Shown in pieces: positions 45,670-58,035 of a DNA stretch of 64,000 bases. How positions within the stretch are numbered: position 1 is the first letter of the stretch; every line of letters begins with the position of its first letter. Source of the stretch: Marisa cornuarietis (Eukaryota > Mollusca > Gastropoda > Architaenioglossa > Ampullariidae). The stretch spans positions 124,001 to 188,000 of the forward strand of contig SMMW01000073.1 in NCBI GenBank assembly GCA_004794655.1. Direction: 5' to 3'. Made by a program: the position numbers and the translations under genes. The notes under the pieces are model-generated. The model saw nothing but the letters and a program-made list of their open reading frames with translations, searched no databases and was not told where the DNA came from.

Positions 45670-48600
45670 CTACTCTAAAATCGGGCCGGGGCAGTCACTA
45701 CGGCTTAGGTAGTCAGCCTCAACATTTTCCGCCCCCTTTATGTATTTAATGTAGGGATGGTATTCCTGCAGGAAAAGTGACCATCTCATTAACCTCTGGT
45801 TAGAGTGTTTGGCCTGGGCTAAGAATACCAGGGGCTTATGGTCACTTTCTAGCACAAAGTCTCGTCCATAGAGATACTGGTTAAATTTCTGAATCCCAAA
45901 AATCACAGCCAGACACTCCTTCTCACACGTAGCATACGTTCTCTCAGTTTTACTCAGCTTTCGACTAGCATACGCTACTGGATGTAAGGTACCTTCACAT
46001 TCCTGCAGCAGCACAGCCCCCAGACCACGCTCGCTGGCGTCTGTCCGTAGGTGGAACTGTTTTGAAGGGTCGGGTAGTTTGATGATAGGATCGGAGGTGA
46101 GGTGTGCCTTAAGTGTATCAAATGCTCGTTGGCATGCTTCAGTCCATTCCACTCTATTCGGTTTCCGTGCTCCGATTAAATCCGTAAGTGGTGCTGCAAT
46201 TGCGCTAAAGTTGGGGACATATTTGCGATAAAAACTCGCTAACCCTATGAAGCTACGAACTTCGGTCTGGGTCTCTGGCCGCCTCGTTTCGCTCAGTTGT
46301 TGAACCTTGGCGTTGGCTGGAGCTACTTCCCCACGACCAACTCTGTGACCCAAAAAATCCAAACTAGCACAACCGATTTCGCATTTGGTAGGCCGTGCTG
46401 TGAGGTTCACCTCGCGTAACCTCGTCAATATTGCTTTAAGTAGCACAAGGTGTTCTTCCCACGTTTCCGTGGCGAGGAGCAAGTCATCCATAAAGTTTTC
46501 TACACCTGTTCCTTTGAGTGGTTCTAACAGTGTGCGCATCATACGCGTGAAAACGCTTGGTGCATTTTGTACACCAAATGGCATCACCTTCCACTGGTAG
46601 TTTCCGAAAGGTGTAGTAAATGCTAATTTATGTCGGTCTTCTTTTCTCACAGGTATCTGCCAATACCCCTTTGTGAGGTCTATCCGTGAAAAGTATTTAG
46701 CTTTTGAGAGCTTGGTAAAAATTGTGTCTGGATCAGGAAGGGGTTCTGCTAGATACTCAGTAATTTGGTTTAGCCGCCGATAATCGACGCAAAACCGAAA
46801 ACTCCCATCCCTTTTCTTGACCAGGACTATGGGAGAGCTGTACGCACCCTCCGCTGGTTCGATGACCCCCAGCTTGGCCATTTCTTGCAAATCTCTTTCC
46901 ACAGCTTCAAGTTTTGCATGCGGTAGCCTGTACGGCCTTAGCTTAACAGGAACATCACTTATGAGCGTAACAGAGAACTCCGTGAGTGATGTCAGACCAG
47001 GTTTATCTGTTAACGTTCCGTCAAATGACGCCAGCAACTGCTGGACTTCTTCCTTCTGCCCATCCGAGAGATTTTCGCTGATCTTTACATTCTTGTAAGT
47101 TTCTTTATTCATCGTAAGGCAGCTGTGGAACCTTACATCAGAAGCTGGAGTCTCATCCATCTCCTCCACTACAAGCGTTGCTACCACCAAGGTGTTATCC
47201 TCCACTTCTCTCTCCACATACCTTTTCAAGAGGTTTACGTGGAACGTTTTCTCACGTTGCCCAATTTGTACGCGGTAATTTAGACCGCTCATCTTTTGGG
47301 TGATCACATACGGTCCTTTCCAGTGTACCTGGAGCTTGTTGTGCGCTGTAGGGAGTAATATTAAGACTTTCTCCCCTACTTCAAATTCACGCAATTTTGC
47401 CCTCTTGTCATAATGACTTGCTTGCTTGCGGCGAGCATCACGAAGGTTGTCCTGTGCTAACTTACGAACGAACTCTAATCTATTACACAGGTCCGTGACA
47501 TATTCGTAAGAGGTCTTTACCTCCTCTTGGGTTTGTTCATTGGTCCACAGAGACCTGAGAACTGCCATAGGTCCTCGAACGGTTCGCCCATACACTAGCT
47601 CGAAAGGCGAGAATCCTAGCGAACTCTGTGGGGCTTCCCTGTAGGCAAAGAGAAGTGCTGGTATGTACCTGTCCCAGTCTCGTGGTCGTTCTTCAGACAA
47701 CTTACGCAGCGCAGTTTTCAGAGTTCCATTAAACTTTTCTACCAGCCCATTGCACTGAGGGTGGTAGGGAGTGGTGGTGTAATGCCGTATCGACAATAAC
47801 CGGTTTACCTCAGACATGATCTTGCTGACGAACTGCGTCCCTTGGTCTGTGAGTATTTCCTCTGGTATTCCCACTCTGGACCAAATTCCTAGGAGCGCCT
47901 CGGCTACTGTTTCAGTGTCTATATTTTTCAATGCCGTCGCTTCTGCAAACCGGGTGGCGTAGTCCACCACAGTTAGGACATACCTATGTCCCCGCTCTGA
48001 TGCTGGCTTGATTGGCCCGATAATATCCATCGCGACTCTCTTGAACGGCTCATCGATGATTGGGACTTCACCAAGGGGTGCTGGGTGTTGGTGAGCTCTG
48101 GTCGACGTGCGTTGGCACGTGTCACACGACTTTACATAGCGTTTCACATCGCCGGTCACTCCTGGCCAATAAAACTTGGTCAGTACCCGATCAAGAGTTT
48201 TAGAGGTTCCCATATGAGCACTAAACAACCCTTCATGAGCAAGTTTTATTACATCCATGCGTTTCCCTATAGGAACAATAAGTTGTTTGAACTCCTCCCC
48301 ATTCTGTTTCACTTGTCGGTACAGGAGACCCCGCTTCTCCATGTATCTAGTCTCAGCGGTTTTCCTGACGCACGTAGAGCCCTCAACTGCCAGTGCGCGC
48401 ACTCTCTGTAGGCTAGTGTCTTCCGCCTGAAGCTTCCCAAACTCCAGTGCTGTGGTGCTCGGGACAGAATCCGATACCACAAGTGGTTCGGTACCCCGGC
48501 CTACCCTAGCCTGCGCACGTGTAACAGCGCAAACGTCTACTTTATCCGTTTTGGGAAACGGACTTAAAAAAATGTAACGTACACCAAGAATGAGTGGGTG

Positions 48601-50031
48601 TGTTAAATTGTCTAGACATGCCGCCTTAATCCGCCCTGTGACATACTCGCAGTCCACGTCTATCATGGCTGTGGGTACACTTGCAGACGTCATGTTCGCG
48701 AATTGTACTGTGATCTGTTCATCCAGAAGATCTTTGTCACTAACCAAACATCTCTGCACTATCGCCGAATAGTTGCAGCCAGTGTCCAGGTAAATGGAAC
48801 AACATCTACCATTCACCTTGCCGGTGGTCACGTTTCGATCATCCGTTACTGGGCCCAGTATGACATTTGCGGTTATGCTTTTGCTTTGAGTTTTCCCATT
48901 CTGTGGACAGTTACGGGAGTAGTGTCCTTCTTTGCTGCAATTAAAGCAGGTAACCGGTCTATTCGCTCCCTCGGTGCGTTGTCTACCTTTATTTGAGCTG
49001 TTATACGCTTTTCCAGTTGATCGATCGATTTGACGGTATTTCTCGTCATGGATTTTGGAGGTGGTGGTTCGTTCCCAGTGAGGGTATTCTTTTTCTCTCT
49101 TAGCTTTTGCTAGTTTGCTGTGTGCCTTATCAAACCTCTCGGCTATCGACGCAATGTCTGCCAACTTTATCGCTCCCATTGTTTCTAAGTGACAAGTCAA
49201 TTCAGGGTGATAACTTCCCATTACTACTTCTTTTACCAATTCTTCCCATACACTGTCGTGATTAGATCGGTCGACATTAGCCATCACCATCCACTGGTCA
49301 AGGTCGTGGCGTACTCGTTGGTGGTATTGGTCATGTGTCTCGTCAGGTTTTTTTGACGCGTTCCGAAATCGCAGACGGTACGTCTCTGCGGTGATTTCAA
49401 ATCGTTTCAGCAACTCGGTTTTTAAGGCGTCATAATCGTTCCACGAACCTTCAGCCATTCGGTTGAACACTTCCTTTGCACTATCGCGAAGAAGTCCGGA
49501 CAACTGGATAGCCCAACTATCATGTGGCACACGACACGACTGTGCTAACCGTTCAAATTGCGCGAGATACCGTTCGATGTGGTCGTTCTTGTCATCGAAC
49601 GTGGCCATCTTGACGGGGCCTGTCCTACCGTAGTGTGACATGCGTACCCTGCCCTCGTCATCGCTGGCGTCGCTATTGCTGCTTATACTGCTGCATCTAC
49701 TGCTGCCACTAGCGCTTCTGCTCTTAAATTTTAGCTCAGCTAATTTAAGCTGCAGTTCCCGCTCTTTCTCCTTTTCTTCTCTCCGTTCCTGTCTCTCCCT
49801 CTCTTCTTTCTCTTTCCGTTCCTCTCTCTCCCTCTCTTCTTTCTCTCTCTCAATCCGCTCCTGTCTTTCTTTTTCCTCCCTTTCCTTTTTACCCTGTCTC
49901 CAGAGGATTAATTCTTTTTCAACAAACTCATTAATCTCTTTTCCTACCAACCCCTCATCTAATGCAATCTCTCTAAGCTCTTTTCGCTTGTCCCTCTCGG
50001 ACACAGCGAACTCTGCTTCTAATCCAGACAT
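45670..50031 (-). CDS. Gag-Pol polyprotein with PR-IN-RT-RNaseH order
   Basis: 1453 residues. Residues 30-105 form a highly charged coiled coil; 140-310 are the Gag capsid-type region; 362-375 a CCHC zinc knuckle (C362, C365, H370, C375). Protease: active site D416-T-G. Integrase: zinc-binding H599, H606, C636, C639; catalytic D669, D729 and E765 with 35 residues between the last two; GPY motif at 906-908. Reverse transcriptase: about 1020-1230, with VDYRRLN at 1082, D1118 and the FMDD box at 1180-1183 (F in place of the usual Y). RNase H: D1331, E1372, D1397. The single unbroken frame has no separate Gag/Pol shift. Integrase before reverse transcriptase is the Ty1/copia order but is known in the Gmr1 branch of Ty3/gypsy. 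No envelope-like gene follows. Confidence 0.93.
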   Translation of the reverse strand: MSGLEAEFAVSERDKRKELREIALDEGLVGKEINEFVEKELILWRQGKKEREEKERQERIEREKEEREREERKEKEERERQERREEKEKERELQLKLAELKFKSRSASGSSRCSSISSNSDASDDEGRVRMSHYGRTGPVKMATFDDKNDHIERYLAQFERLAQSCRVPHDSWAIQLSGLLRDSAKEVFNRMAEGSWNDYDALKTELLKRFEITAETYRLRFRNASKKPDETHDQYHQRVRHDLDQWMVMANVDRSNHDSVWEELVKEVVMGSYHPELTCHLETMGAIKLADIASIAERFDKAHSKLAKAKREKEYPHWERTTTSKIHDEKYRQIDRSTGKAYNSSNKGRQRTEGANRPVTCFNCSKEGHYSRNCPQNGKTQSKSITANVILGPVTDDRNVTTGKVNGRCCSIYLDTGCNYSAIVQRCLVSDKDLLDEQITVQFANMTSASVPTAMIDVDCEYVTGRIKAACLDNLTHPLILGVRYIFLSPFPKTDKVDVCAVTRAQARVGRGTEPLVVSDSVPSTTALEFGKLQAEDTSLQRVRALAVEGSTCVRKTAETRYMEKRGLLYRQVKQNGEEFKQLIVPIGKRMDVIKLAHEGLFSAHMGTSKTLDRVLTKFYWPGVTGDVKRYVKSCDTCQRTSTRAHQHPAPLGEVPIIDEPFKRVAMDIIGPIKPASERGHRYVLTVVDYATRFAEATALKNIDTETVAEALLGIWSRVGIPEEILTDQGTQFVSKIMSEVNRLLSIRHYTTTPYHPQCNGLVEKFNGTLKTALRKLSEERPRDWDRYIPALLFAYREAPQSSLGFSPFELVYGRTVRGPMAVLRSLWTNEQTQEEVKTSYEYVTDLCNRLEFVRKLAQDNLRDARRKQASHYDKRAKLREFEVGEKVLILLPTAHNKLQVHWKGPYVITQKMSGLNYRVQIGQREKTFHVNLLKRYVEREVEDNTLVVATLVVEEMDETPASDVRFHSCLTMNKETYKNVKISENLSDGQKEEVQQLLASFDGTLTDKPGLTSLTEFSVTLISDVPVKLRPYRLPHAKLEAVERDLQEMAKLGVIEPAEGAYSSPIVLVKKRDGSFRFCVDYRRLNQITEYLAEPLPDPDTIFTKLSKAKYFSRIDLTKGYWQIPVRKEDRHKLAFTTPFGNYQWKVMPFGVQNAPSVFTRMMRTLLEPLKGTGVENFMDDLLLATETWEEHLVLLKAILTRLREVNLTARPTKCEIGCASLDFLGHRVGRGEVAPANAKVQQLSETRRPETQTEVRSFIGLASFYRKYVPNFSAIAAPLTDLIGARKPNRVEWTEACQRAFDTLKAHLTSDPIIKLPDPSKQFHLRTDASERGLGAVLLQECEGTLHPVAYASRKLSKTERTYATCEKECLAVIFGIQKFNQYLYGRDFVLESDHKPLVFLAQAKHSNQRLMRWSLFLQEYHPYIKYIKGAENVEADYLSRSDCPGPILE

Positions 50032-50149
50032 GGTAAAGTAGCTGCGCTAACACTATCGCCGTTGACCAGAACGGTACTTCCCCTTCGCGTTACTTGACCA
50101 ACCTCCCAACGAATAGCTAGGCCAGCTACACACACACTATCTGTTCAGA

Positions 50150-50167
50150 TCCCGGACGAGCTACCCA
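50150..50167 (-). other. Candidate primer binding site
   Basis: Three bases after the 5' LTR the element strand reads TGGGTAGCTCGTCCGGGA. The leading TGG can pair with a tRNA CCA end. The tRNA is not identified. Confidence 0.4.
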
Positions 50168-50170
50168 ATA

Positions 50171-50463
50171 TGTAATAAGACGTACGCACATACACTTACC
50201 TTGCACGCGCACGACGTATATTACAAACATGCACCCCGCTCGACGAGCCCCCGTTGATGGAATGAAGGTGAAGAGATTTCTCGTTGTTTTGAAAAATGAA
50301 GGACTCACTCTCTTCCGTCTGTCTGTCTGTCAAACCGTCCCCTTTCTTCTTCTCACGTCATTTCTTCCCAAAACGACGACAAACAAATGACGCACACAAG
50401 ACGTCAAACACAAGACACCATTCACTCACGAAACAATACAAGACCTACCCCTAACTCATTACA
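50171..50463 (-). repeat. 5' LTR of the Gmr1-like element
   Basis: 293 bp copy of the LTR. It contains the promoter side of the element in its own orientation. The next 139 bp on the element strand form the leader before the Gag-Pol ATG. Confidence 0.92.
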
Positions 50464-52130
50464 GTGTGTCTATATACATATACATATATGTGTGTGTCTG
50501 TTCGTACAGCCACGGAACGATCACCTCTTTGATACAAGGTCTTTCTCGACTCTGGAGTCTTGAAGTGCGGGCAAACCCAGTAGAGAAGGACGACTTCTGA
50601 CAGCCTTGTCGTCTAGCGTCTACCTCTCACAGGTAGTGAAAGTCGCGTAGTCCCTTGATTCCTACGATGACAGGCAGTCCTGACAGTTCCTTGTCACTGA
50701 CTCGCTCCTTGTGTCAAGGTTCTCCTCCCGAGTCTTCCCTCCTTTGCTTCAGACTCAGTCTCGAGGTAAAACTGAAGTTGAAGTTGGAAAAAACTCAGAT
50801 CATCATTCAAACTGTATCTTGCACTGAGCTTTTCTTAATCGTTAGAAAAAAGTCATTAGACTCCTAAACTGTTCAAATGTTTATTTTCACGTCATGGTCC
50901 TAATCATGTTCAAATGTAGCTTTACTGAAAGAGTATTTTGTAAATAAATCAATTTTACCATATTCATTGTTTAAAGAAGTATTTGCGCCTTCGTCAGATT
51001 TATACCGAACTAATCCGCGAGTAGGTAAGCGAGCCGCACACAACGTTGAGAGGTGAGGTACACGTGCACATAGGTCTTTGATTTTGCTTAGAGACTTAGG
51101 CAACTGTTGTGCTAACAGATATAACACAGAAATAAACAGGAAAGAAACGGATTTATAATCAAATTCTTTTGCTGTTATTAGTTGCTTCCCTTCGGCCAAT
51201 TTTTCTGTCGTATAGCTCTTAGTACAATGGCCAGTACTGTATGCATCTAATATACCTCATTGATATGAATTTGTATATTTCGTGTCTTCATAGAGTCTGA
51301 TGATTTTTTTACGCGTCTTTCGTCGTAGATCTCAAATATTTTACTTACATTTATGATCAACAGCGCTTCTTCTTTCTGTGGGAGAGAAAAGGTATCAGTC
51401 TCCTAATATTTTTATAACTCTAATAATAGAGTTTTCTGTCTTTCTTGTCTATGTGTTTCATAACGATTTAAGAAATTACAGTTCATCAGACAAGGAAAAA
51501 CGCAAATTTACGGCTTCATAATTTTTTTTTCTTAACTTTACACATGAATGTAAATCATAGGCAAGCCTGATTTATGGTTTTCTGCGGTCTGTTTGTGATA
51601 AATAAAGTCGTATCATCTATTGTATATTTTTTCATATGAATAGAATCCTTTAAGCTGAATAAAGGTAAATATAATGCTTGCTTTTTAAAACATTGTTTGA
51701 ATTGTGTTTGTCATGTACTAATTTTATACAAGATACATCTGTCACTATCAAGGAGCATGTCACCTTGTTTTTTTTCTCTAGTTTGACACTTAATGTAAAC
51801 GATGTGAGGGTGAAATATAGAGGTAAACAGGAAGACAACAACACATGATACAGCAAGCTGTGTACAGGTGTAGAACGTTCTCAGGCAGTTGCGACAAAGT
51901 ATGTGCATATCTTCCCAAATTTATTCCATGGGTAAGCCGAAATTTATCAAATGAGAATATGAACAGTTTACAAATAACTGACATAATATCAAATCAAAAT
52001 GCAAAAAATTCTGCTTGCATAATTTTCAATAAACTGCTGACATTGGCGTTGAAAATTAACATTTATTGACTTATAAAATATTTTTCTTGTTGCGGTCAAG
52101 GTATAGTAATAAACAGCCACACATAGCTAG
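50464..52130. other. Flank between the LTR element and the 3' block of gene C
   Basis: The target TG/TA microsatellite continues to about 50500. The segment 51700-51800 resembles 29200-29290 downstream of gene B, so the B/C duplication reaches at least this far. No gene is recognised. Confidence 0.5.
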
Positions 52131-52506
<376 letters not shown>

Positions 52507-53337
52507 CTAAAATTGTAGAATGTAAATAGTATAAGATATTAGTCTTTTGCAATAAAACATGACAAATACATAAAAAATAATGTTTGCTTTTGGGACCCTC
52601 TCTAAGGTGTTGTAGTACAGCTCCCTCATGTTTGAGAGTGTAATCTGACGGTTTTCTCTTTATGGTCTCCCCTGAAACATTAATAAGAAGACCAAAGAGG
52701 ACCTGGTTGCTGACACTCGACGTTTAATATGAATAGAATCCTAAGTTTAACATTGGTTTGTTTTCTTCTACCTTTAATTTGCTGTTTAAAACTATTTACA
52801 TCCGGTGGAGTGAAATACAAATTTACAAGCAATCTAATCATTTAAAAAAAACTTTACGACAAATATAAACTGTCATTAATAAGAAACTCTCTTTTACAAT
52901 ATTAACTTAATGATGAAGACTATAATCTACATGTTTCTAAAATACGATATGGACGAGTGGTGTATACTTCAAATAATAAACATATAAACAACCTAACAAA
53001 ATGTATAACATAGGGAAAATTCCCTAATATACTATATCATAAAACAAGAAATCTACTTACAAAAATGTTGATTTTACATTTTCTTCAACGCAAAGTCCTT
53101 CCGGAAAGCAAATGAGTAACAGAATGATGTAAGCCAGTGATTGTTACATAGGTTAAAAAGGTTTACCAATACATGGAACGGAAGACGTGACGGTTAAAGT
53201 TGTTGAGGTTTGTACAGTAAATGGAAACTGTAATAAACATCCAATGGGTTTGGGTATGAAATGAAAGGATTTTTGCGTTTGTTATGTATTTTGTGCTTGT
53301 GACAGTATGACATGACTTTCTTAACACATGTACACAC

Positions 53338-53663
53338 GTTTAATTTTAAGTAAGAAATGTAAAGTTGTGTTGCCAAGACTGTTGCCGAAAAGCATCGTGT
53401 AAGCGCCTTTAGCAGCCGGAGTGAGTTAGCCATACTGAGGTTACAGGTAACCAAGGCTGGGGCAGCATGCATGGCCATACACTTCACATAAACATGGAGT
53501 TTGAATAACGAGGTGTTGGGCCTGGCTTTACCGGCGCCTTCTCTGTCAAACAGTTTTTTAATATGTGGTATGGGGTATGATGTCATCTTAACACTGAGAT
53601 GCCCTTTATTATCACGAATGTAAACATCGTGAAGCCGACCCTGATTCTCTATTCTGGGAGCAC
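53338..53663 (-). pseudogene. Gene C Ig4 exon, frameshifted
   Basis: Frame agrees with B Ig4 through VTCNLSMAN, then shifts because AACTCACTCC stands where B has AACGTCACTCC. The donor GT is kept. Confidence 0.78.
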
Positions 53664-53953
53664 CTGCACGCAATAAAATAATCGACTGTTCATTACACAC
53701 ATTCTTTTTTCAATACCTTTCGCTTACTCTCTTTCTCATTCACAAATATACATTTATCAGTGCACACGCAGGCACGCACGCACGCAGGAAATGGGTCGAA
53801 TGTGCGCATTAAGCAAGAGGAAAAGGTGTCGTTGATGCTTTTTATAGCAAAGAGCCAGAGAGAGAGAGAGAGAGCTGGACGCTTTTCAAAGGGGCGTGCA
53901 TGATATTTTTTATTTTCTATTTGTTACGACAGTACATAAAATCTAACACTTAC

Positions 53954-54259
53954 ACATGACTAGCAGACGGACAGTCTGACTGTCTTTTCCCAGCCCGTTG
54001 TTCACCTCACATCTGTAGTCACCTGACTGCTTACATTCGACTTTCATCATGGAATAATTTAAATCACTTCGTTTTTCTTCGATAAAATTGATCTTTTCTT
54101 GAGACTGCTTCTGGAGCTCATGTCTGTTTAGCTCTTTTATTATTATCATATTAGGTCTTCCACTGGCCTGGCAAGACATGTTGACAATGGAGTTCTCAAG
54201 GACAGTCACACTCTTGTTGTCTACCCCATTTAGCTGGAAGCTCAGTACAACCGGTTGGT
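53954..54259 (-). CDS. Gene C Ig3 exon
   Basis: 306 nt, intact frame, very close to B Ig3 (MSC..GDYRCEVNN). Part of the pseudogene. Confidence 0.75.
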
Positions 54260-54722
54260 CTGATGACAGATAAAACTAATGTTAGTCTATTTTATTATCT
54301 GTTAGTCCGTATAGAAACATGCACTCAGTGACAGTAGCTTCTGAAGTTTAGCTAAATCCTCAGTGTTCAAATAGGACACCCAACATAAAAACGCTAGAGA
54401 ATAGAAAAATGAAGTAACGTGGTCAAAATGTGGAAATTCATGTAACATAATCATTTGTGAAATATTCTGCAATGACTGACTTTTAATTGTTATTAACTGT
54501 TTAGCTTTTCTATTCTGTCTTATTGCTAAAAACACGTCTACTTGACAATTTGATAATTACCTAGATCATTTAAGCATTTTTAACTGAGCAGTTAGACAGC
54601 TCACAGCGTTAAATGTTATTCATTTTACTTTAACATGATATTGATAGTATCGTGCACACACAGATATAAAAAGCATTTTTATTAGTGATATTTTTAAATA
54701 ATAAAAAAATTGATTTGACTAC

Positions 54723-55028
54723 CTTGAATAATCAGGGTAAATGTGTAAGATGACGACAGAGGCAGACGTTCATCCCCATCAACTGACTGAGTGAAGACAC
54801 TACACGTGTATAAACCTTCGTGTGTGAAATAATCTGCTGGTGTGAGATGTAAGTCTTCAGTATCACTGCTGACAGGCCCGGACCAGCTGATGTTAGCAAG
54901 AGGTGGGTTACTGTCAGCATTACACAGAAGAGTAACACTGGTATTGTGAGTGACTACACACACGTGCACAGGCGACGTCTGTGGACTGCACGTGGTAATG
55001 TTTGACGATATCTGTATTATTGGCTTAT
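54723..55028 (-). CDS. Gene C Ig2 exon
   Basis: 306 nt, intact frame with Cys, Trp (ISW) and Cys (YTC) all kept; nearly identical to B Ig2. Part of the pseudogene. Confidence 0.75.
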
Positions 55029-55649
55029 CTGTAAATACACATAACAAACACAGCGAGTAAAGAGAGTTTTCCATCAAAGAATTGTATCTGTATTTTTTTC
55101 AATTCTTCTGTGGGTATAATTTTTAAGTCTATTCCACATAAATATCCGCTTACAGATTAATATTTACGTGACTTTTACTCTCTTAAAATCAGCATTTTAC
55201 ATTCAAAGTGAAAACATTTTGCAATATAACTTAACATCGCTTAATAAGACGATAAAAACAATGTGAATTGAATAAAGTGGTATAGCTGCAAATATCGTAC
55301 CGGCACTTTGTGCTTATCATATAATATAATCTTGATAATAACAATGAAAATTAGTAAAATTATTGAAAGTTTCACTCTTTTCCCAGTAGAAAGTATGGGT
55401 CATATTTATCGGTTCTTTAGTGGTAACTATTTTAATTCATTTAATGTGCTCAGGGTCTAAAGACTTTATTGATCAAATGAATATATATTTATAATAATCA
55501 CATTAAGTTTTGGTTCAACTATTCGGATCGTATAAGCCCAAAAGAGGCAAACTGCATGTTTTTCAGTCAATCAGTCTGTTTGACTTACAAACAAGAAAAA
55601 GAGACTTTACCTGATGTAATATCCTACCAATATTTTGCACTTCACTTAC

Positions 55650-55919
55650 AGTAAACCTGCAACTCCAGAATGTCGCTGGATAAATGCGCTGATTGAATAT
55701 TTCCTTGCTTGGACATCCCCTCACACTTCACAAGGCTTCCATTATGTGTGCTGTTTAGTTTGTTTATCATCAGCTCACTTCCATTAGGAACGCCTCCGGC
55801 TTTTTCGGAGCACGTGACATTGTACAGAGTCCAATGTCTGTACCCACATTTTAGTGTTACATTCGTTCCCTCCATTAAAGGATAGCTCACTCCGTCTGGA
55901 TGGATTAATAGAGAAAAGG
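55650..55919 (-). CDS. Gene C Ig1 exon, core Trp lost
   Basis: 270 nt, open frame, but the invariant Trp is Cys (NVTCSEKAGG against NVTWSENAGG in B). Confidence 0.75.
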
Positions 55920-56223
55920 CTGTCGAAAGAATAAAAACTAAGCTGTATGAATTGCATAATGAAATGGAAGAAAGGTTTAGTTGCCAATCTCATTTATTAA
56001 CTTAAAAGAAATGATAACAAAGATGACAACCTTAAAGGCAATCTGTCACAAAATGTTGTAAGCTGTGAGTAGTCTGGAACGCACATGCAATGAAATGATT
56101 GAATGAAACAAAACTACATTGTTTCATAACTAAGTTTCAAGTAAATAAACTTTTCTACCTTATTCTAAATAACAAAATTACGAAAAAAATCAACAATAAA
56201 AAACGGATAACAAAGAGTCTCAC

Positions 56224-56683
56224 TGCTGCTGCAAAAGACGCCGAAAAATGTGATACGGAAGAATACAACTTGTTAAAAGGCAACTGGTAGCAGTCAAGTA
56301 TGCTAACTAAATTATTACTCCTGGGATAATATTTGGCAAGAAGTCTTGGGCTTTCCATTGGTCCAGGTGATTCCCATAACTGCACTGCTTCTTTCCTAAC
56401 AATCAAACGAAAGTATTTTATTGACTTTAAAGATTTTATTTGAAGCATTTCATATGTACATCATATTATCTCTGCTACAATTATCCACACAAACATTGTC
56501 TCTTATAATAAAAGGAGAATAGCAAAAAAACTCACCAGGGTAGATTGAGTATGCGGCATGCTAATTTCGCTAGATAGCTATCATGGATACACAGTGAATA
56601 CCACTTATTGTCCACCTGTATCTCCACACGGCCCATTTCATTTCTAGTGCGACTTGTTCCCGTAAGGCGCAGTCGTTCACGTT
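56224..56683 (-). pseudogene. Gene C SRCR4 exons, frameshifted
   Basis: Exons 56683-56536 (intact) and 56395-56224 (two bases longer than in B, frame lost before the final VFC). C5 and C7 are absent. The shifted frame runs on into a hydrophobic stretch (FLLLIFFVILLF). Confidence 0.75.
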
Positions 56684-56835
56684 CTGTCAAAAGGTAAAAG
56701 AGTAGAGTTAGAAATCGTAGCAAATCTTTACACGGAAAAGACGATTTCATCCTGAAAAAGGAGTATATCATGTCAAGCAAGATGCAACCACAACATGAGC
56801 AACATAAACTTAGTTTTGCACGAATTATCTCTTAC

Positions 56836-57538
56836 GATTACTGCAGATGATACCAATGAGATCATCTGTTCTACAATCAGTGCTGTTCACCAGTCTGTGT
56901 TCACATTGCGTCAAGCGGGCCTCTCTACCCTTACAACTGATTGCCATGTACTGAACTCCATTACTGCCCCCGTACATTGAAGGATGCACAGCCAATGCAT
57001 TAGAGCTGTCGAATGCAAAAATAAATGTGCGTTAGGTGACAATACATGGCTACCAATATGGTATATATATATATATAGATATAAAATTTAAAAGCCAATG
57101 TGGGTATATATATATAAATATACTGCATTGCATAAACAATGACTGAGAACCGTGTCACGGCTAACAATTTATTTATGTGAATAAAGCATAATTTTGCAAA
57201 TCTTTTGCTAATGAATGATCTGCCAAAAATGTAAATGTTACGCAGCTAAGTGATTACCAAATTTTAAAAGATACAGTAAACATTTATAACGAACAGAGAC
57301 TAAGAGGCTTGACAACAATTTTTTTAAAGCAAGGATTTGTTCATCATTGTAGGCCAACTACATGACAAAAAGTGTGCATCACATTACACACCTATCGAAG
57401 CCGAGCGTTCTGCACGCCAAGGACGCCACTTCTTTGCTGTACCGACGGGAACAAACGCTGACGTAACTTCCGTTGTGTGATACTTCAAGAAGACCGTGAT
57501 TTGGCGACGTCCCGTTAACCGTGCATTAAGCTGCACAT
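56836..57538 (-). pseudogene. Gene C SRCR3 exons, 4 bp deletion
   Basis: Exon 57538-57392 reads GCACGGTTAACGGG where B has GCACGCTTGATTAACGGG. The remainder of the exon, read one frame over, is a good SRCR half. Exon 57005-56836 is intact with four cysteines. Confidence 0.8.
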
Positions 57539-58035
57539 CTAAAAATAACGAAAGCAAAAACTGCATTTAGGGAATTAAACTTTCAAATTAAAACAATTGA
57601 AATGGGACTGTTTTCTGTGACGACTATAATTTCATTTTCGTTCTTACTTTCTTACTTACGTAATGTTCAGGCACAGCAAAAAAACTTACGCAAAAAAGGT
57701 TCAAGAATATTTGCAGGAAAATGTTTTAAGATTTTTGTCACTTTGAGCTAATAGGAATTTTAGGGAATCATTTGTTGGACGTGAACTGGACTCAGTGTGG
57801 CTATGGCTGTAAAAATTACTTGTAACCAGTAAACAGAATCTGATGTAACGAAAACAACATACATAAATGCATTGCCGCTGAGTAGGCCACATACTGAAAT
57901 ACTGAAAAGAGAGCTTAGTATTTGCCATCGACGTAGAACTTAAACAAAACCACGCACTACTATCTTTAAAAATAGACAAACTATGTTACAGATATGTTTG
58001 TGATGGCCTAAATTCTCCATTGGAAATATTATTAC

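Larger units (their letters stand above)
45144..50463 (-). mobile_element. Complete Ty3/gypsy-type LTR retrotransposon, Gmr1-like (5320 bp)
   Basis: Two 293 bp LTRs bound the element, which sits in minus orientation: 5' LTR 50171-50463, 3' LTR 45144-45436. They begin TGTAAT and end ATTACA on the plus strand and differ at one base. Both flanks carry GTGTG (45139-45143 and 50464-50468), a 5 bp target duplication inside a TG microsatellite. One open frame (50031-45670) encodes Gag and Pol. Integrase precedes reverse transcriptase, the arrangement of the Gmr1 group. An intact frame and near-identical LTRs mean a very recent, perhaps still active, insertion. Confidence 0.92.

Noticed and set aside
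49640..50041. Plus-strand frame rich in Ser and Leu
   Set aside because: Antisense shadow of the charged coiled coil of Gag. Frames at 46385, 46817, 48085, 48590 and 48703 are likewise shadows of the polyprotein.
50126..50308. Short minus-strand frame beside the polyprotein start
   Set aside because: Lies mostly within the LTR and recurs in the other LTR; no domain.
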